Origin: Beroe ovata
Lineage: Eukaryota > Ctenophora > Nuda > Beroida > Beroidae
Direction: 5' to 3'
Length of the DNA: 24,150 bases
NCBI GenBank assembly: GCA_946803715.1
Contig: CAMPET010000262.1
Coordinates: forward strand, 1-24,150
Shown: positions 9,480 through 19,575 of the stretch, piece by piece
Numbering within the stretch: the first letter of the stretch is position 1
How the letters are laid out: each line of letters starts with the position of its first letter
Notes under the pieces: model-generated
What the model was told of the DNA's origin: nothing
The model's database searches: none
What the model saw: only the letters and a program-made list of their open reading frames with translations
Translations under genes and position numbers: made by a program

Positions 9480-12400
9480 ATGGCGGCTGCAGTTGACACC
9501 AATCCTCCATTTACATACGGAAACTTTGTACTGTTGGTTGATAGACTCTACGAGGTAAGAATGAATAATGCCTCTCTTCAACTAACTTCTTTCCCCTCGA
9601 TCATTCCCCTCATTTCATTAGAATCTGGGGGTCTTTTCCGAAACTGGCTCAAGACACAAAACCGACTCAAAATTCAATTGCAAATTCGATATTTTCACTT
9701 CATTTTCGACTAAGACTTTAGTCAGTTTCGGAAAGGACACCAGTTTATCTTATAGCGACTTTTAACACTAGCCCTTGCCCCTTTATTGTTCCCATTTCCA
9801 GCACGTTGAAGAATCAAAGATCCAAAGAGTAAGTTGTTTTTCACAAGTTTCTCTTGAATGACAAGAAGTTAAGCAGCAAAATGTATCTACTTTAGGGTAA
9901 ACTATGAAAAATGTGTTCCTTTGCGGTTCGCCCAAAGGCACTTTGCAGGCGATCAGACTTGAGATATTGCCAATGTTCTCATTGGTACCAGTAAAAAAGT
10001 TTCGTAGTTGTATCGCGCGCAATGTTTGACGCAAAACAACCCAACTTTTTGATATTTACCGTAACAGCGCGAAGTCGCGCGCACACGCATGGATTCCAAC
10101 TTTCTCATCGTGGATTCGATGTCACTCTCACTGATCTCTGATCAGCGATCAGACATTCACAGCTGACGTACCAATTACCATAATGGTTTGCATATTATCG
10201 TATTTGATATTGTTGTGTTCAAATAATCACAGGTTTCTTACGAACAAGCGGTCAAAGACCTTGAAAGTAGCAGAGCTGAGCAAACGAAGACTTTGCAACA
10301 TCAGGTATTTTAACCCATATCCGGCCGCCATACTCGGTAATGAGATCACCAATTCAACCCATTCCCAATAAGAGGAATAGTATCGATAACAGACAACAGT
10401 CTTCTTAGCAAAGCGGTATTATACTAATTTAGTGGCATGAAGTGCGATACTACGGAAAACTGGTGCCACAAATGCATTGCCTAGCCATAGTGATAGGACG
10501 TTCGATTCTTATCTTTACTAAACTTCTTGTCTCTTTTACCCAATAAGCTAATACTTGTAGGGTAGTGATTGCAGCATTGAACCCTCATCATGATTGATTT
10601 TATCATTGACCTACTTCAGGATATTGATGCCAGGGATCAAGACGACAAATTACACTATCTATCTGAGATTGAGGTAAGTTTTAAGTGACAAAAGTTTTAA
10701 GTGACAAAAATAGACACAATTATAATCAAGAAGATCAAGAAATAAGTCTGATTAGATGATCGTCTCATGACGATTAAAATTCATGGAATTGATTATTATT
10801 AACTACAATACCAGAGTCGAGTCGACTAAAGAAACTATAACATCACACGGTGATCATCATACTACATAACAACATGTCACAGCAGCTGATGGGTAGTTAC
10901 AGTTGTCCATGTCACACGCTAATAGGATATCGTCCTTCTTATTTCCTAGCAAGTTGTGAGGTGTCGCACGTTTGATCTGATTTGGTTGCCCTGGCAACCC
11001 AACCCAAACTCTTCCTTATGACATCTGGAGTGAGGAGGATGAATATCACTGGATTTGCCGCGGAGAAGATAATGGCTGTCATAGAACACGCGCCGAAGTT
11101 GAACCAAGCCTCCCACTCAGTGTTGACAGTGACGCTTTCTGCTCCAACCTGAACTTTCTGGGCTTTAGACTGGACAATTAATCCGATTATCTGCATGACA
11201 ACGAAAACAATACTCCCAAGGTTAGTCACCAGAATCTTGACACTGCCGCGTTTTGTGGCTGATTTCATGCCATGATGCCCCACTTTGATTTGCTTGGGAC
11301 GCTTGATGAGAACGATAACAGTACCAGCAGATGCAGCTATACCCAGCATCTGTAAAAACACTGGGACGGAGAACACGGTGCTTATTTGCAGGAGACGGAC
11401 GTGTTTCCTCATTGAGTCAGGGAAACAGAATGGGTTATCTGTCCACACCGCCATGACTTGTACCACCCATACAGAGGGATGGGCAGATCCGAATATGCTG
11501 TATACCTGCAATGAGAGCGAGGCTAAGGTCGCAAACAGGATCACTCCAATCACGGCCTCCTTATTGAGTGGTCTGAAGGGATGTCTGACCTGGTACCACC
11601 TACAAATGGCCATTATACTAGTCACGACAAGAGAGGAAACGATGAGTCCCAGCACCCCGACACTCATGACCTTCTCCTGGAGGGACACGTGCAAACCCAC
11701 GCAGTTCCAGTAGTTGCTATCGATACAGGAGAAGTCGCTAGGAAACGAAGCAGGGTCTGGTACACTCAGACCAGCAACAAGGAGAATATGTGCTGGTAAA
11801 AGAATGCAGGTCAGCACATCCACCACACTCAGTACTTGGAACAGGATGTTGGCAATGGATCGGGTGCGACGAAGTCTGTTATACCGGAACACCACGGGGT
11901 TTAACAGAGTGGAAGTAACCATAGCAATCGAGATTACGATAAGAACCACTATCTCTACGGGATTGAGGTCACCGTCGTTGAAATTCAGCATGGCCTGTCT
12001 AGTGTCTGGAAATGAAGTGAAGCCATAATTTTTATACTTGGCCAACGCTGAAGATGGATTAAAGTTCATTTTGCTAAAGCCAAATGATACCTAGTTCAGA
12101 ACTTAAGTGATGGCCAAATATACCATAGGGGTAACAACCATTGAGAGCATGGCTGCAAGAAATATCACGGAACTTTATTGGGCCTTGCCACAAGCAAAGC
12201 AAGTATACGGGGACGACCCCAAAACAACTCATCTTAAGGAACTCTTTAGATTTATGCTCTCAAATCTTATCATTTAATTGAAAGTCCCAAATTTGCAGTC
12301 CCGCAAGGCGAAGGTGTGATCTCTATCAAATCTTGGAGGCTTTTCTGTTTGCTCTCACAATCAATAGGTTCCTTAAACCGTAGCAGGGGGCTGGGGGCAT

Positions 12401-15400
12401 CAAAAAATAATGAATGGTGCTGAATTTTTGAAAGAATGTCTCCTTGCCTAGGATATGGTAGGTAAAGCCCATATTGCACATGAATACTGGGTTCAGGCAT
12501 TCAACTTCGTGTGATTATCGAAGCGACCTCCGCTGAACCAAATATAATAAAGATATTAATATACTGGCAACTACGAATTAAGTTCTTACTCCATAATTCA
12601 TATTTTATAAAAATCAAAAACAGTAACAAAAGAGACAGTCACAGTCCCGTGTACATACGTGTACAACGAGAATGGAACAATCACAACGAAGGTCATAGCA
12701 AATAATGCTACCGTCGATAAGAACAATGGAATCGATACAGTAGCAAGGAACTAGGGGAATGTAAGAGCCAGATGTTTTTGTCGAAGGCTTCATGCATGGC
12801 TGGAGTTATATATTTGAAAAACAGGAATACATGAAGTATGTTAACAAATCAGCTTACTTACTTGGTACGTACTACCTACATTGAAAGGAATCAATGTAAG
12901 GAATCAAACCATAAGCATACTATTGAAGATAATATGACCGCTTCCCAAGCAGTTCATCTGCAAACGAAGCTCATGCAACGTGCTCACAAATCTGCACGTG
13001 CGTTTTAACTCTCTAAACTGACTGGACATAGATCACACCAAGGGGCTGGACGTGATACAGCGTGAACTGTGAACAGCACATTCGAAATGTTAAATTTGTG
13101 ATGGGGCCATTATTTGCACACAGTTTGGCCATTTCTCCAAATTTAAATGCACGTGCGAGTCAACAGTCAACACGTGCGTCCATCCCTTAGTCCTTACTAC
13201 CAAAGAGCAACACAATCAAAACTGCTCAGTCAGAATAATTTCGTAGCCTTCTCCGCTCACTATACCTAGTATAGGTACTATTCGCACGTGCAACATCCCC
13301 TCCTTCCAACCACAGCAACACGATCAACGATTTGACGCACAAAAATATTGAGAGTGCCGATTATGTTATAACCTCGCAAATTCTGTTTGTATCATCTATC
13401 ATGGCGTATATCTCATTTTCAGTCAAGGTATAATAGGTATACCCCGAGGCTGTGATGAGAAATTTTAGAGAGGCCTCAGGTCAAGTGTTCTTATAAACGG
13501 TTCAATAAATAGTTGGAGATTATAGGGAGAGGAAAAAGAAGGGGGGGGGGAAAGTAGGGAAGAATTAGTATTCATCGTTAGTGATGTCCGTATATAAACA
13601 ACAATCATGTAATGACCCTCTCTATGGAACCTGTAGTTGTGGGCAAGTGTATTTACCGACTCAAGAAAGTGCGAGTATGTACTGAATTATATAATCTTAT
13701 AATGACACTAACAGTATTGGACACTATCAGTGGACACATGGTACACATTTCTGAGCAGCAAAATACATGATTTATAAGATTTACGGTGTACACTGTACAC
13801 TGTGCTCAAATTATAGTCAAGGATAAATTCAAAGAAGACGTTTCAAAAGACGTCAACATAAAACCGTTATACAAAGACTGATAAATTCTTATATCTAGTT
13901 TCGATCACCAAGAAGCCACATTTCTTATAGTGTTCGTGCACTATTAAAGCACCATGAAATTATTGTAATTTTTGCTCTTAAATAAAAGTATAATATTTGT
14001 AATTTTCAGAATTTCCAGATTTTCCTTTACGTCTGCGGGTATGTGTTATGCAGACATGAGCTATGTTTACAATTCCCTACCCTTCAGGAATTGAAGATGA
14101 AGCAGAGTCAACTTCTCGCCGAGAAAGAACAGCTGCACCTTAAACTGGAGTTGCTCACACAAGAGAATGGGACATATAAGAAAGATTTGATGGATGCAAA
14201 CAAGGAAAAAGTTATTGCACAAAGTAAGGCCAGTGAAGTTGAAGCAAAGTTGTCCATCCATTGTAAAGGCAAGGAAGCATGTCTGAAAAAGATAGAGGAT
14301 GTTCAGTGTAAATTCTCAGAACTCTCGAAGAACCACCAAGCACTTGGAGTACTGATCTTAGGACTTGAGAATAAGCTCAATGATGCAAAAAGTTTTGAAG
14401 ATAAACTCAAGACCCTGAACAGGCATTCCAATTGTATAATCGAAGATCTCCAATCACAACTCAAGGATAAAAACAGCATAATTGTTCAGTTAAAGGCAAA
14501 GCAACTCAAAGAAGAAAGCAAAAGCATTGCTGAACCTGCAGTAATAAATCAGGAAGAAAAGGCAGTCATTGCTTCACTCCAACAACAGATTTCGGGCAAA
14601 ACACTTGAGATAGAAAGATTAAATAAGCTGGTTGATACAACAAAGACATCCGAGAAAGAGCTCTCTGAGGTTTTCCTCAAAGAAAAGGAGCAAGACTTGG
14701 AAAGGATTGCCAATCTTGAGGAGCAAAACCAGAGGATGTTGGCTGAATCAGATATTCTTCGATGTTGTGTTCTTGAAAAGGAAAATGACTTTTCAGACAT
14801 TGAGATGAAGCTTGAAAAATCTTGTGAAGAAGCCGGAAACCTTCAGGAGGAAATTAGTGTATTGAAGAGCATATTGTCGAGAGAAACCTCACATGCAGCA
14901 ACACAAGCTAACGCATCCACTATGGATAATGGGTGCCAAATTGGTCCGAAACGCCCCCCAGATGACATAGAATTTGCGGATAAGATTGTTGAATGCCACA
15001 TCCCAGTGCAAGACCAGGAATGTCAAACTGACCTGTTTTCCTTTTGCTCAACGCCAACAAAGAGAAATGGTAAGCGGTCAGCGTCCATGTCGCCAGTAAT
15101 GAAATCGTCACCCAAAAGAGGTAAGAATGACTATGATGCCCCAGTTATAGATAATACTGACGACTTTTCGCCTCTACCACTTATGAAACGGCTGAGTCTG
15201 AAATCTACACTTGATCCATTGAGGATTTCCCTCCAAAACTATGAGCAATCTGGAAATGAATCTCAAGAGATAGGAATTGGAAGCAGATCCACCAATAGTG
15301 CTGCTCAGGAAGCTCCAACTGATAAAGATCATTGTGACAATGAGGAGTTCCCAATTTCAAATGCTGAGCACACCCAGGTTACAAAGGCAGAACCCTGTAC

Positions 15401-16251
15401 GCCAGAGCATTTGGTTAATTTGGAGAGGGATCGTCCATCCCTGTACTGGAATTGTCCTGACTACTCTCCCCTAGACACTGCCTCTGAGATGGGCAATTTA
15501 TCCATATGTGAGATGATTGTGGAGTCTTCTCAGTTTGTGTATGCATCTCCACCAGATGTTGCATGCATAGAAACAGTCGTGAAAGAATCTCCAATTCTGG
15601 AGTCAGGCAATGATTCTGGTGTCGAAGATAGCGGTACTTCAAGGTCTGCTCATATCGGAGATCAAATTCCCGACCCTACTTCAAAAGTTGACAATAAGTT
15701 GACATTATCACCCAGCAGCACAAGTAATGAGCAGGATAATAACGCAACAGCATGCTCTGATCCCAGCTCAGAACCATTATCTCACCAAGGTGATGAGGTG
15801 GAGCCAGCTGTTACACGAGTCCTGAATTCTGCCTATGCTCGTGTCAATTCGGCTTTCACACAGTCCGGTAGACGTGACTTTTACAAGGCGTCCCTTTCAA
15901 AGTCACCACCATCAGCTGTTACCAACAAGTAAGTCCGCGTTATCATATCCAATATCATATGAATATGATCCTACCATGTTTTATCAGTCGTCAGACATTT
16001 CCATTCACGATGAATTTTTCAGGCCCAAGTTAGTCTCTCCGCCTCCTACTCCCGTGTTGAATTCCTCCAAAAACGACACATCCCTCAATACCACTGTCAC
16101 TAAGCTCGGTATAATTGCCGGCAGAATGAAGGAAGATTGCAGTAAGAAGGACTGTACAGAATCAAGTTGTACTAAGGACATAATCAGCAATGCTAAAGCT
16201 TTGATCAGAAATTGTAAACAATTAAATAATAATTATGATCAAGATTTGTAA
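9480..16251 (+). CDS. Large coiled-coil protein, five coding exons
   Basis: Exons: 9480-9554, 10233-10304, 10620-10673, 14088-15928, 16023-16251. They total 2271 nt and predict 756 residues. The start ATG (GGATGGCG) opens MAAAVDTNPPFTYG. Exons 1-3 end at phase 0 with donors GTAAGA, GTATTT and GTAAGT. Acceptors are ATCACAG, CTTCAG, CCTTCAG and TTTTTCAG. The last intron is phase 2 and splits a Lys codon. Residues from about 20 to 330 are heptad-like and rich in Leu, Lys and Glu. The rest is low-complexity Ser/Pro/Asp sequence with basic patches (KRNGKRS, SPKRGK near 390-413) that could be nuclear signals, several SP sites, and a CQTD motif. There is no catalytic domain. I do not recognise the family; a cytoskeletal, centrosomal or nuclear scaffold is plausible. 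The gene contains an antisense GPCR in intron 3. If intron 4 were retained, a stop would follow at once (TAA at 15930). Confidence 0.8.
10053..10967 (+). repeat. Genuine copy of the 915-bp duplicated block
   Basis: This is the partner of 8388-9302. Unlike that copy it runs into unique sequence on both sides with no N. It carries exons 2 and 3 of the coiled-coil gene in usable positions and the 3' end of the antisense GPCR continuous with its body, so this is the real locus. Downstream of exon 3 a 16-bp word, AAGTTTTAAGTGACAA, is repeated twice. Confidence 0.9.
10939..12069 (-). CDS. Rhodopsin-class (class A) orphan GPCR, nested antisense
   Basis: A single 376-codon exon with an ATG start and TAA stop. 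Seven hydrophobic helices can be placed at about residues 39-61, 71-100, 133-157, 170-193, 223-255, 277-300 and 318-347. TM2 has Asp84 in LSVVD. The DRY position is Cys-Arg-Trp (156-158), followed by VRHPF as in many amine and peptide receptors. TM7 has NPVIF (339-343) in place of NPxxY. TM4 lacks the usual Trp and TM6 lacks CWxP, so the receptor is divergent. Cysteines at 115, 123 and 215 could form extracellular disulphides. The tail is short and basic. It acts at the plasma membrane and would couple to G proteins; the ligand is unknown. The gene lies wholly inside intron 3 of the coiled-coil gene on the opposite strand. The frame is intact, so I read it as functional. Confidence 0.9.
   Translation of the reverse strand: MNFNPSSALAKYKNYGFTSFPDTRQAMLNFNDGDLNPVEIVVLIVISIAMVTSTLLNPVVFRYNRLRRTRSIANILFQVLSVVDVLTCILLPAHILLVAGLSVPDPASFPSDFSCIDSNYWNCVGLHVSLQEKVMSVGVLGLIVSSLVVTSIMAICRWYQVRHPFRPLNKEAVIGVILFATLASLSLQVYSIFGSAHPSVWVVQVMAVWTDNPFCFPDSMRKHVRLLQISTVFSVPVFLQMLGIAASAGTVIVLIKRPKQIKVGHHGMKSATKRGSVKILVTNLGSIVFVVMQIIGLIVQSKAQKVQVGAESVTVNTEWEAWFNFGACSMTAIIFSAANPVIFILLTPDVIRKSLGWVARATKSDQTCDTSQLARK
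12070..14087. other. Rest of intron 3; upstream region of the nested GPCR
   Basis: I see no supported exon. It should contain the promoter of the antisense GPCR. Notable items are four CACGTG sites (12995-13290), a 31-nt all-purine tract with ten consecutive Gs (about 13524-13554), and GTGTACACTGTACAC near 13787. A 76-codon minus-strand frame (12270-12500) has no splice or homology support. Confidence 0.5.
12995..13290. promoter_or_regulatory. Cluster of four CACGTG E-boxes
   Basis: CACGTG occurs at 12995-13000, 13150-13155, 13171-13176 and 13285-13290. Three of the four read CACGTGCG, and the last reads CGCACGTGCA. That density is well above chance for a 6-mer. The cluster lies 0.9-1.2 kb upstream of the antisense GPCR start, so it may be an enhancer or promoter bound by bHLH factors. 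ACGTGCG also resembles the bHLH-PAS core. This is inference from motifs only. Confidence 0.35.
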
Positions 16252-16554
16252 AAATTATTAAACAATTACATTCAATTTGTTGAATTTTCATCAATCAGCG
16301 TGCTCAATTAACTTGTTATTTATACTTTTTGATCGAACTGTTTAATGAATTATAAATACTACACGACCTTAGTTGTACTAAGGACATAATCAGCAATACC
16401 AAAGCTTTGATCAGAATAAGTAAACAATGATGATCAAGATTTGTAGAAATCATTACCCTTAGCTACAATTATGTTAAATTTGTTGAATTTCGTCAATTAA
16501 TTTGTTATTTATACTTTTTGATCGAATTGTTTAATGAATTAATTCTTCACGACC
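16165..16554 (+). repeat. Tandem duplication of the coiled-coil gene's 3' end
   Basis: Copy 1 (16165-16368) and copy 2 (16371-16554) both begin AGTTGTACTAAGGACATAAT and end CACGACC. Copy 1 includes the last 28 codons and the stop of the gene. Copy 2 also starts with an open stretch, SCTKDIISN then KALIRISKQ and a stop, but lies in the 3' UTR. The copies differ by small deletions and substitutions, so the duplication is not recent. Confidence 0.85.
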
Positions 16555-16981
16555 AGCTTTACTGCAGCTTGTAGAAATTGTACAGTTCAATTGATTAATT
16601 TGAAACATATGTTTATTGTTTATGATAGTCAGTTGATATATCATGATTCTGATTTCATTATAACTCATTATTAACTGCATTCCACCGTTTTACTGTCAGT
16701 TGTAGAGATTTACTTAATAATTGGTGTTTAACTATCGCAGTTACTCACTCAGGGGATATACCATTATTGAGTTACAGTTACCATTACAGACATTTTGTTT
16801 CGAAATCTAATATACACTTTACTGATATAACTCCTTTCTATGGAATAACAATTAACATCAACCCACTCACAGGATATAGCTAATGGCATTCGAGATGATA
16901 TTCATCAGAGAAATGGAGTGGCTAATACAAAAATATACTAAAGTGAAAAGCACTCTTGGATAAAGGAACGAAATGAAGGTA

Positions 16982-16987
16982 AATAAA
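16982..16987 (+). terminator. Candidate poly(A) signal, coiled-coil gene
   Basis: A canonical AATAAA lies about 730 nt after the stop codon at 16251. An ATTAAA at 16257-16262 is too near the stop to be an obvious choice. The hexamer alone is weak evidence. Confidence 0.3.
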
Positions 16988-17010
16988 GCTTATGTGACAT
17001 TGGCCATGAT

Positions 17011-17016
17011 TTTATT
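17011..17016 (-). terminator. Candidate poly(A) signal, downstream GPCR
   Basis: TTTATT on the plus strand reads AATAAA on the minus strand, about 265 nt 3' of the GPCR stop. Its position suits a short 3' UTR. Confidence 0.35.
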
Positions 17017-17280
17017 CTTTTTCGGTGGTCCAAACTAATGAGGCACATTCATTCGCATTGTCTAATCGTTCTTTTCATGACATGGCGGATGAAGGGAGAC
17101 TAATCATCAGTCATAAAAATTCAATTAACTTAAGTTCTGATTGATAGAAACAGTTGAACGCCTAGATCTTGAGGAGGGTCAAACTGAGTCCTCAGACTAT
17201 AAGTACCTCAAGCCTGATAACTGTCATGGTATCTAGAGTATCTGCAGATGTTGAATTAGGTACCTAGCTTATTAGGTAGC

Positions 17281-18423
17281 TTATTCACGATGGTTCATGT
17301 TTGCTGCCGGATCAGTGTCTGCTGATTCTTGTATTTCTTGATTCACTGAAATTTTCAATAGGTTTAGCAAGGTGTGCCCTGATTTGCAGTAATTGAGAAT
17401 TACTTGATTGATCAGTTGCTCCTTACCTGTGTTAGTAGAACGCTGAATCCTACCATGGATGTCAATTGCCCATTGAACTGCACTATTTGTAAACTTCTCA
17501 ATTCCTTTTACTATGAAGTTCCTGAAACTTTTGACAGTACCAAGGTATATAAAGAAATTGGACATGATACTGATAGACAACATGGCCCAGGAAAACCTAT
17601 AAAATTCGTTATGGAAGAACCCGTGGAAGTCGGTGACTCTGTAAGACATGAGCAGGTAAACAGTGAAGGGTAGGTTTGCAAGACAGAACACTGCACTTGT
17701 TATGGATACAGTGATAAATCCTTGCCAGCTCCTCGTGGCTCCTGTTTGCTTTGCAATTTGACGCGCTTCAGTAACTTTGGACAAGAGGAAGCATGTTGCA
17801 ATGATATTGACAAATATGGGTCCAAGCACAAGTAAACCAATGCTAGGTGGAAGCAGATATTCCCACACTGGGCCTAGAAATGAAACCTCACAAAGACCGG
17901 TCCGGAAATCGAAATATGCTATGTTGTACTCCAAAATAGCAATGATTATGGGCAGGGGGATTACTGAGAGCCAAATCAACAAACCAATCACATGGCCTGC
18001 AGTCTTTGTCATGGCCCTTGAAATCCTGCTGTTAGGATATTTGAGCATAAGTGCTCTTGAAGTGGACATGGCCATATTTTGGACACGGTTAACGCATCCA
18101 AGATAATGGGTCATGGGAGGAGTTACTTGACATAGAATATTTCCCAAAACCCACTCATTTGATGCTAGGGACGTTATTTGGGGGCCTAGAAAGAATATCA
18201 CTCCAAGAAAGTCAGCAAAGGCCAAATGTTGGATTACTGAGACAAAAAACTCGCTAAGTTTGAAAGCGCCTTTCTTGAACGATGATATCAGGATGACAGA
18301 ATCTCCTATTAGAGATGACAAGAGAACGAAGGACAGGAAAAGGACAAAACTGTACCGTTCTGCATCGTTTCTGATCCCAAACTCTTCATAACTGGAGAAA
18401 TTGAAAAACGGAACTGAGCTCAT
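17281..18423 (-). CDS. Rhodopsin-class (class A) orphan GPCR
   Basis: A single exon of 380 codons. I start at the ATG at 18423, because the frame upstream (to 18468) has no ATG. The N-terminus MSSVPFFNFSS has an N-glycosylation site. Helices fall at about residues 24-48, 58-84, 97-126, 143-164, 187-214, 235-260 and 274-297. TM2 carries LAFAD (67-71). Cys98 and Cys178 fit the conserved TM3-ECL2 disulphide. Trp151 fits the TM4 tryptophan. The DRY position reads TSR, so the acidic and Tyr residues are absent. TM6 has CLANLPF where CWxPF is usual, and TM7 has NFFIY for NPxxY. The tail is about 80 residues. It is a plasma-membrane receptor with unknown ligand. It shows no close likeness to the nested GPCR at 10939-12069, so it is not a local duplicate. 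A GTAAGG near residue 333 could act as a donor for an alternative tail. Confidence 0.9.
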   Translation of the reverse strand: MSSVPFFNFSSYEEFGIRNDAERYSFVLFLSFVLLSSLIGDSVILISSFKKGAFKLSEFFVSVIQHLAFADFLGVIFFLGPQITSLASNEWVLGNILCQVTPPMTHYLGCVNRVQNMAMSTSRALMLKYPNSRISRAMTKTAGHVIGLLIWLSVIPLPIIIAILEYNIAYFDFRTGLCEVSFLGPVWEYLLPPSIGLLVLGPIFVNIIATCFLLSKVTEARQIAKQTGATRSWQGFITVSITSAVFCLANLPFTVYLLMSYRVTDFHGFFHNEFYRFSWAMLSISIMSNFFIYLGTVKSFRNFIVKGIEKFTNSAVQWAIDIHGRIQRSTNTGKEQLINQVILNYCKSGHTLLNLLKISVNQEIQESADTDPAANMNHRE

Positions 18424-18908
18424 TCGACTGATAGCGTAGCTTACCTGATAATGAATAATGAATACCAAGAGAGTCCTTTAGCTTTTTGATAGCTTTATAA
18501 GTATAATGTATATTAATGGGTAGCTGAAACAGGTTCTATACCTACTGAATCAGGTTCTTATGGAAGATATTGAGGAACAGAAGATATTGCTGTGGCAACT
18601 GGCAAGTTCCCTATATATCATGTGTGCTAGAATAATTGTTGAAACTATTTTGTGGGTTGGATTTGTAAACGACAAACGTCATGATATATTGATGGACAAA
18701 ATCATTTTAAAAGCACAAAGGGACATCGGTTATCAATGACCAATTTCACCTGACTATGCACAGATCTATAATTTGTCCAACTATATATATCTTAACCAAC
18801 TCGTACTGTGTGTGATCACTTAAGTTACCTTTAGGTATCAGATGAGAAAACTCTATCGTAGAGAATTGACTGTAAACTGACTGTATTCGTGAATGATGAT
18901 CGAAATAT
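18424..18908. other. Upstream region of the GPCR at 17281-18423
   Basis: No ORF or exon is supported. On the minus strand CAG followed by GTAAGC (donor at 18444) lies just before the start codon, but no acceptor leaves room for an intron, so it is probably chance. Confidence 0.4.
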
Positions 18909-19119
18909 TGGGGTGTGCTTGGTTGAGCGTGCTTGGTAGAGTGATTTAGTAAGAGCTTTTTCCCTCTTTCGGAGGGCTGCTAATCCGAGTCTCGGGGAAA
19001 TCCTCGCTTATAAAAGCGGTAACCTTGCCAAGCTGACCTTGGCAGTCCACCTTTTCCGATCTCTATGCTCCTGATAATATTTAAGGGAAGATAATATTTA
19101 AGGAAGGATGATAATATTT
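18909..19119 (+). mobile_element. Candidate tRNA-derived SINE
   Basis: TGGTTGAGCGT (near 18920) resembles an RNA polymerase III A box, and ATCCGAGTCTC (near 18983) a B box, about 60 nt apart. Three strong hairpins follow: CCCTC/GAGGG (18962-18976), CGCTT/AAGCG (19005-19018) and TGCCAAG/CTTGGCA (19026-19044). The 3' end is a simple tail of three GATAATATTTAAGGAA-like units (19073-19120), as many SINEs have. GAAATAT occurs just before (18902-18908) and at the end (19120-19126), a possible target-site duplication, though short and AT-rich. No second copy lies in this window. Confidence 0.45.
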
Positions 19120-19575
19120 GAAATATATTAACTTCATGAGCTACTCAGGACAATTTTCATGAAAGCAATATTGTAGGTACAAACCACTGTAGGTACCTCA
19201 TTTAAAGAACTAAGTGAGTGAAGACCCTACCTACTCAAGTATTGAGAAAACGATTCTGTCTGTACACTGTTGCTGTATGTTTTGCGAATCGTTCGCCTGT
19301 AGCAGTTTTTGGGTAATGTAGATAAGGTATTATGTGTTTTTGCAGTCTATACAAAGGTACAACATAAATTGCTTGTATGCATGTGTATATATATTCGCTA
19401 CAAGCATCTTTTATATTGGATTAAGAAATTGTTAAAAGATCCAAATTCGATTACATTGCCCCGATTAAAACTAGGATTTGTCTGTACAATGTTTTTTCTA
19501 ATCTTGATTTTTTGATAAGACAATGATAGTCATATGCTCTTCATATTTTAGTTATAAATGTTCCTGTATTCAATA
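19120..19575. other. AT-rich interval without genes
   Basis: I see no exon. A 68-codon plus-strand frame (19309-19515) is rich in hydrophobic residues but has no splice signals or recognisable motif. Confidence 0.4.

Larger units (their letters stand above)
16555..17280. other. Convergent intergenic region
   Basis: The coiled-coil gene ends to the left and the minus-strand GPCR ends to the right, so this holds the two 3' UTRs. It is AT-rich with no ORF of note. Two poly(A) hexamers on opposite strands lie near 17.0 kb. Confidence 0.5.

Noticed and set aside
11285-12028. Plus-strand frames across the nested GPCR
   Set aside because: They are shadows of the receptor's codons; their translations lack any family features.
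14043-15932. 629-codon frame as a complete gene
   Set aside because: It has no ATG at its start (GTG), a strong acceptor sits at 14086-14087, and its stop lies inside a GTAAGT donor. It is exon 4 of a larger gene.
9480-16251. Naming the coiled-coil gene (for example as a RACGAP or an elongation-complex subunit)
   Set aside because: Only vague coiled-coil similarity came to mind, and the diagnostic domains of those families are absent.
18424-18468. Fifteen-residue N-terminal extension of the GPCR at 17281-18423
   Set aside because: The extension would begin at TTG, not ATG. The first ATG in frame is at 18423 and gives a normal receptor N-terminus.
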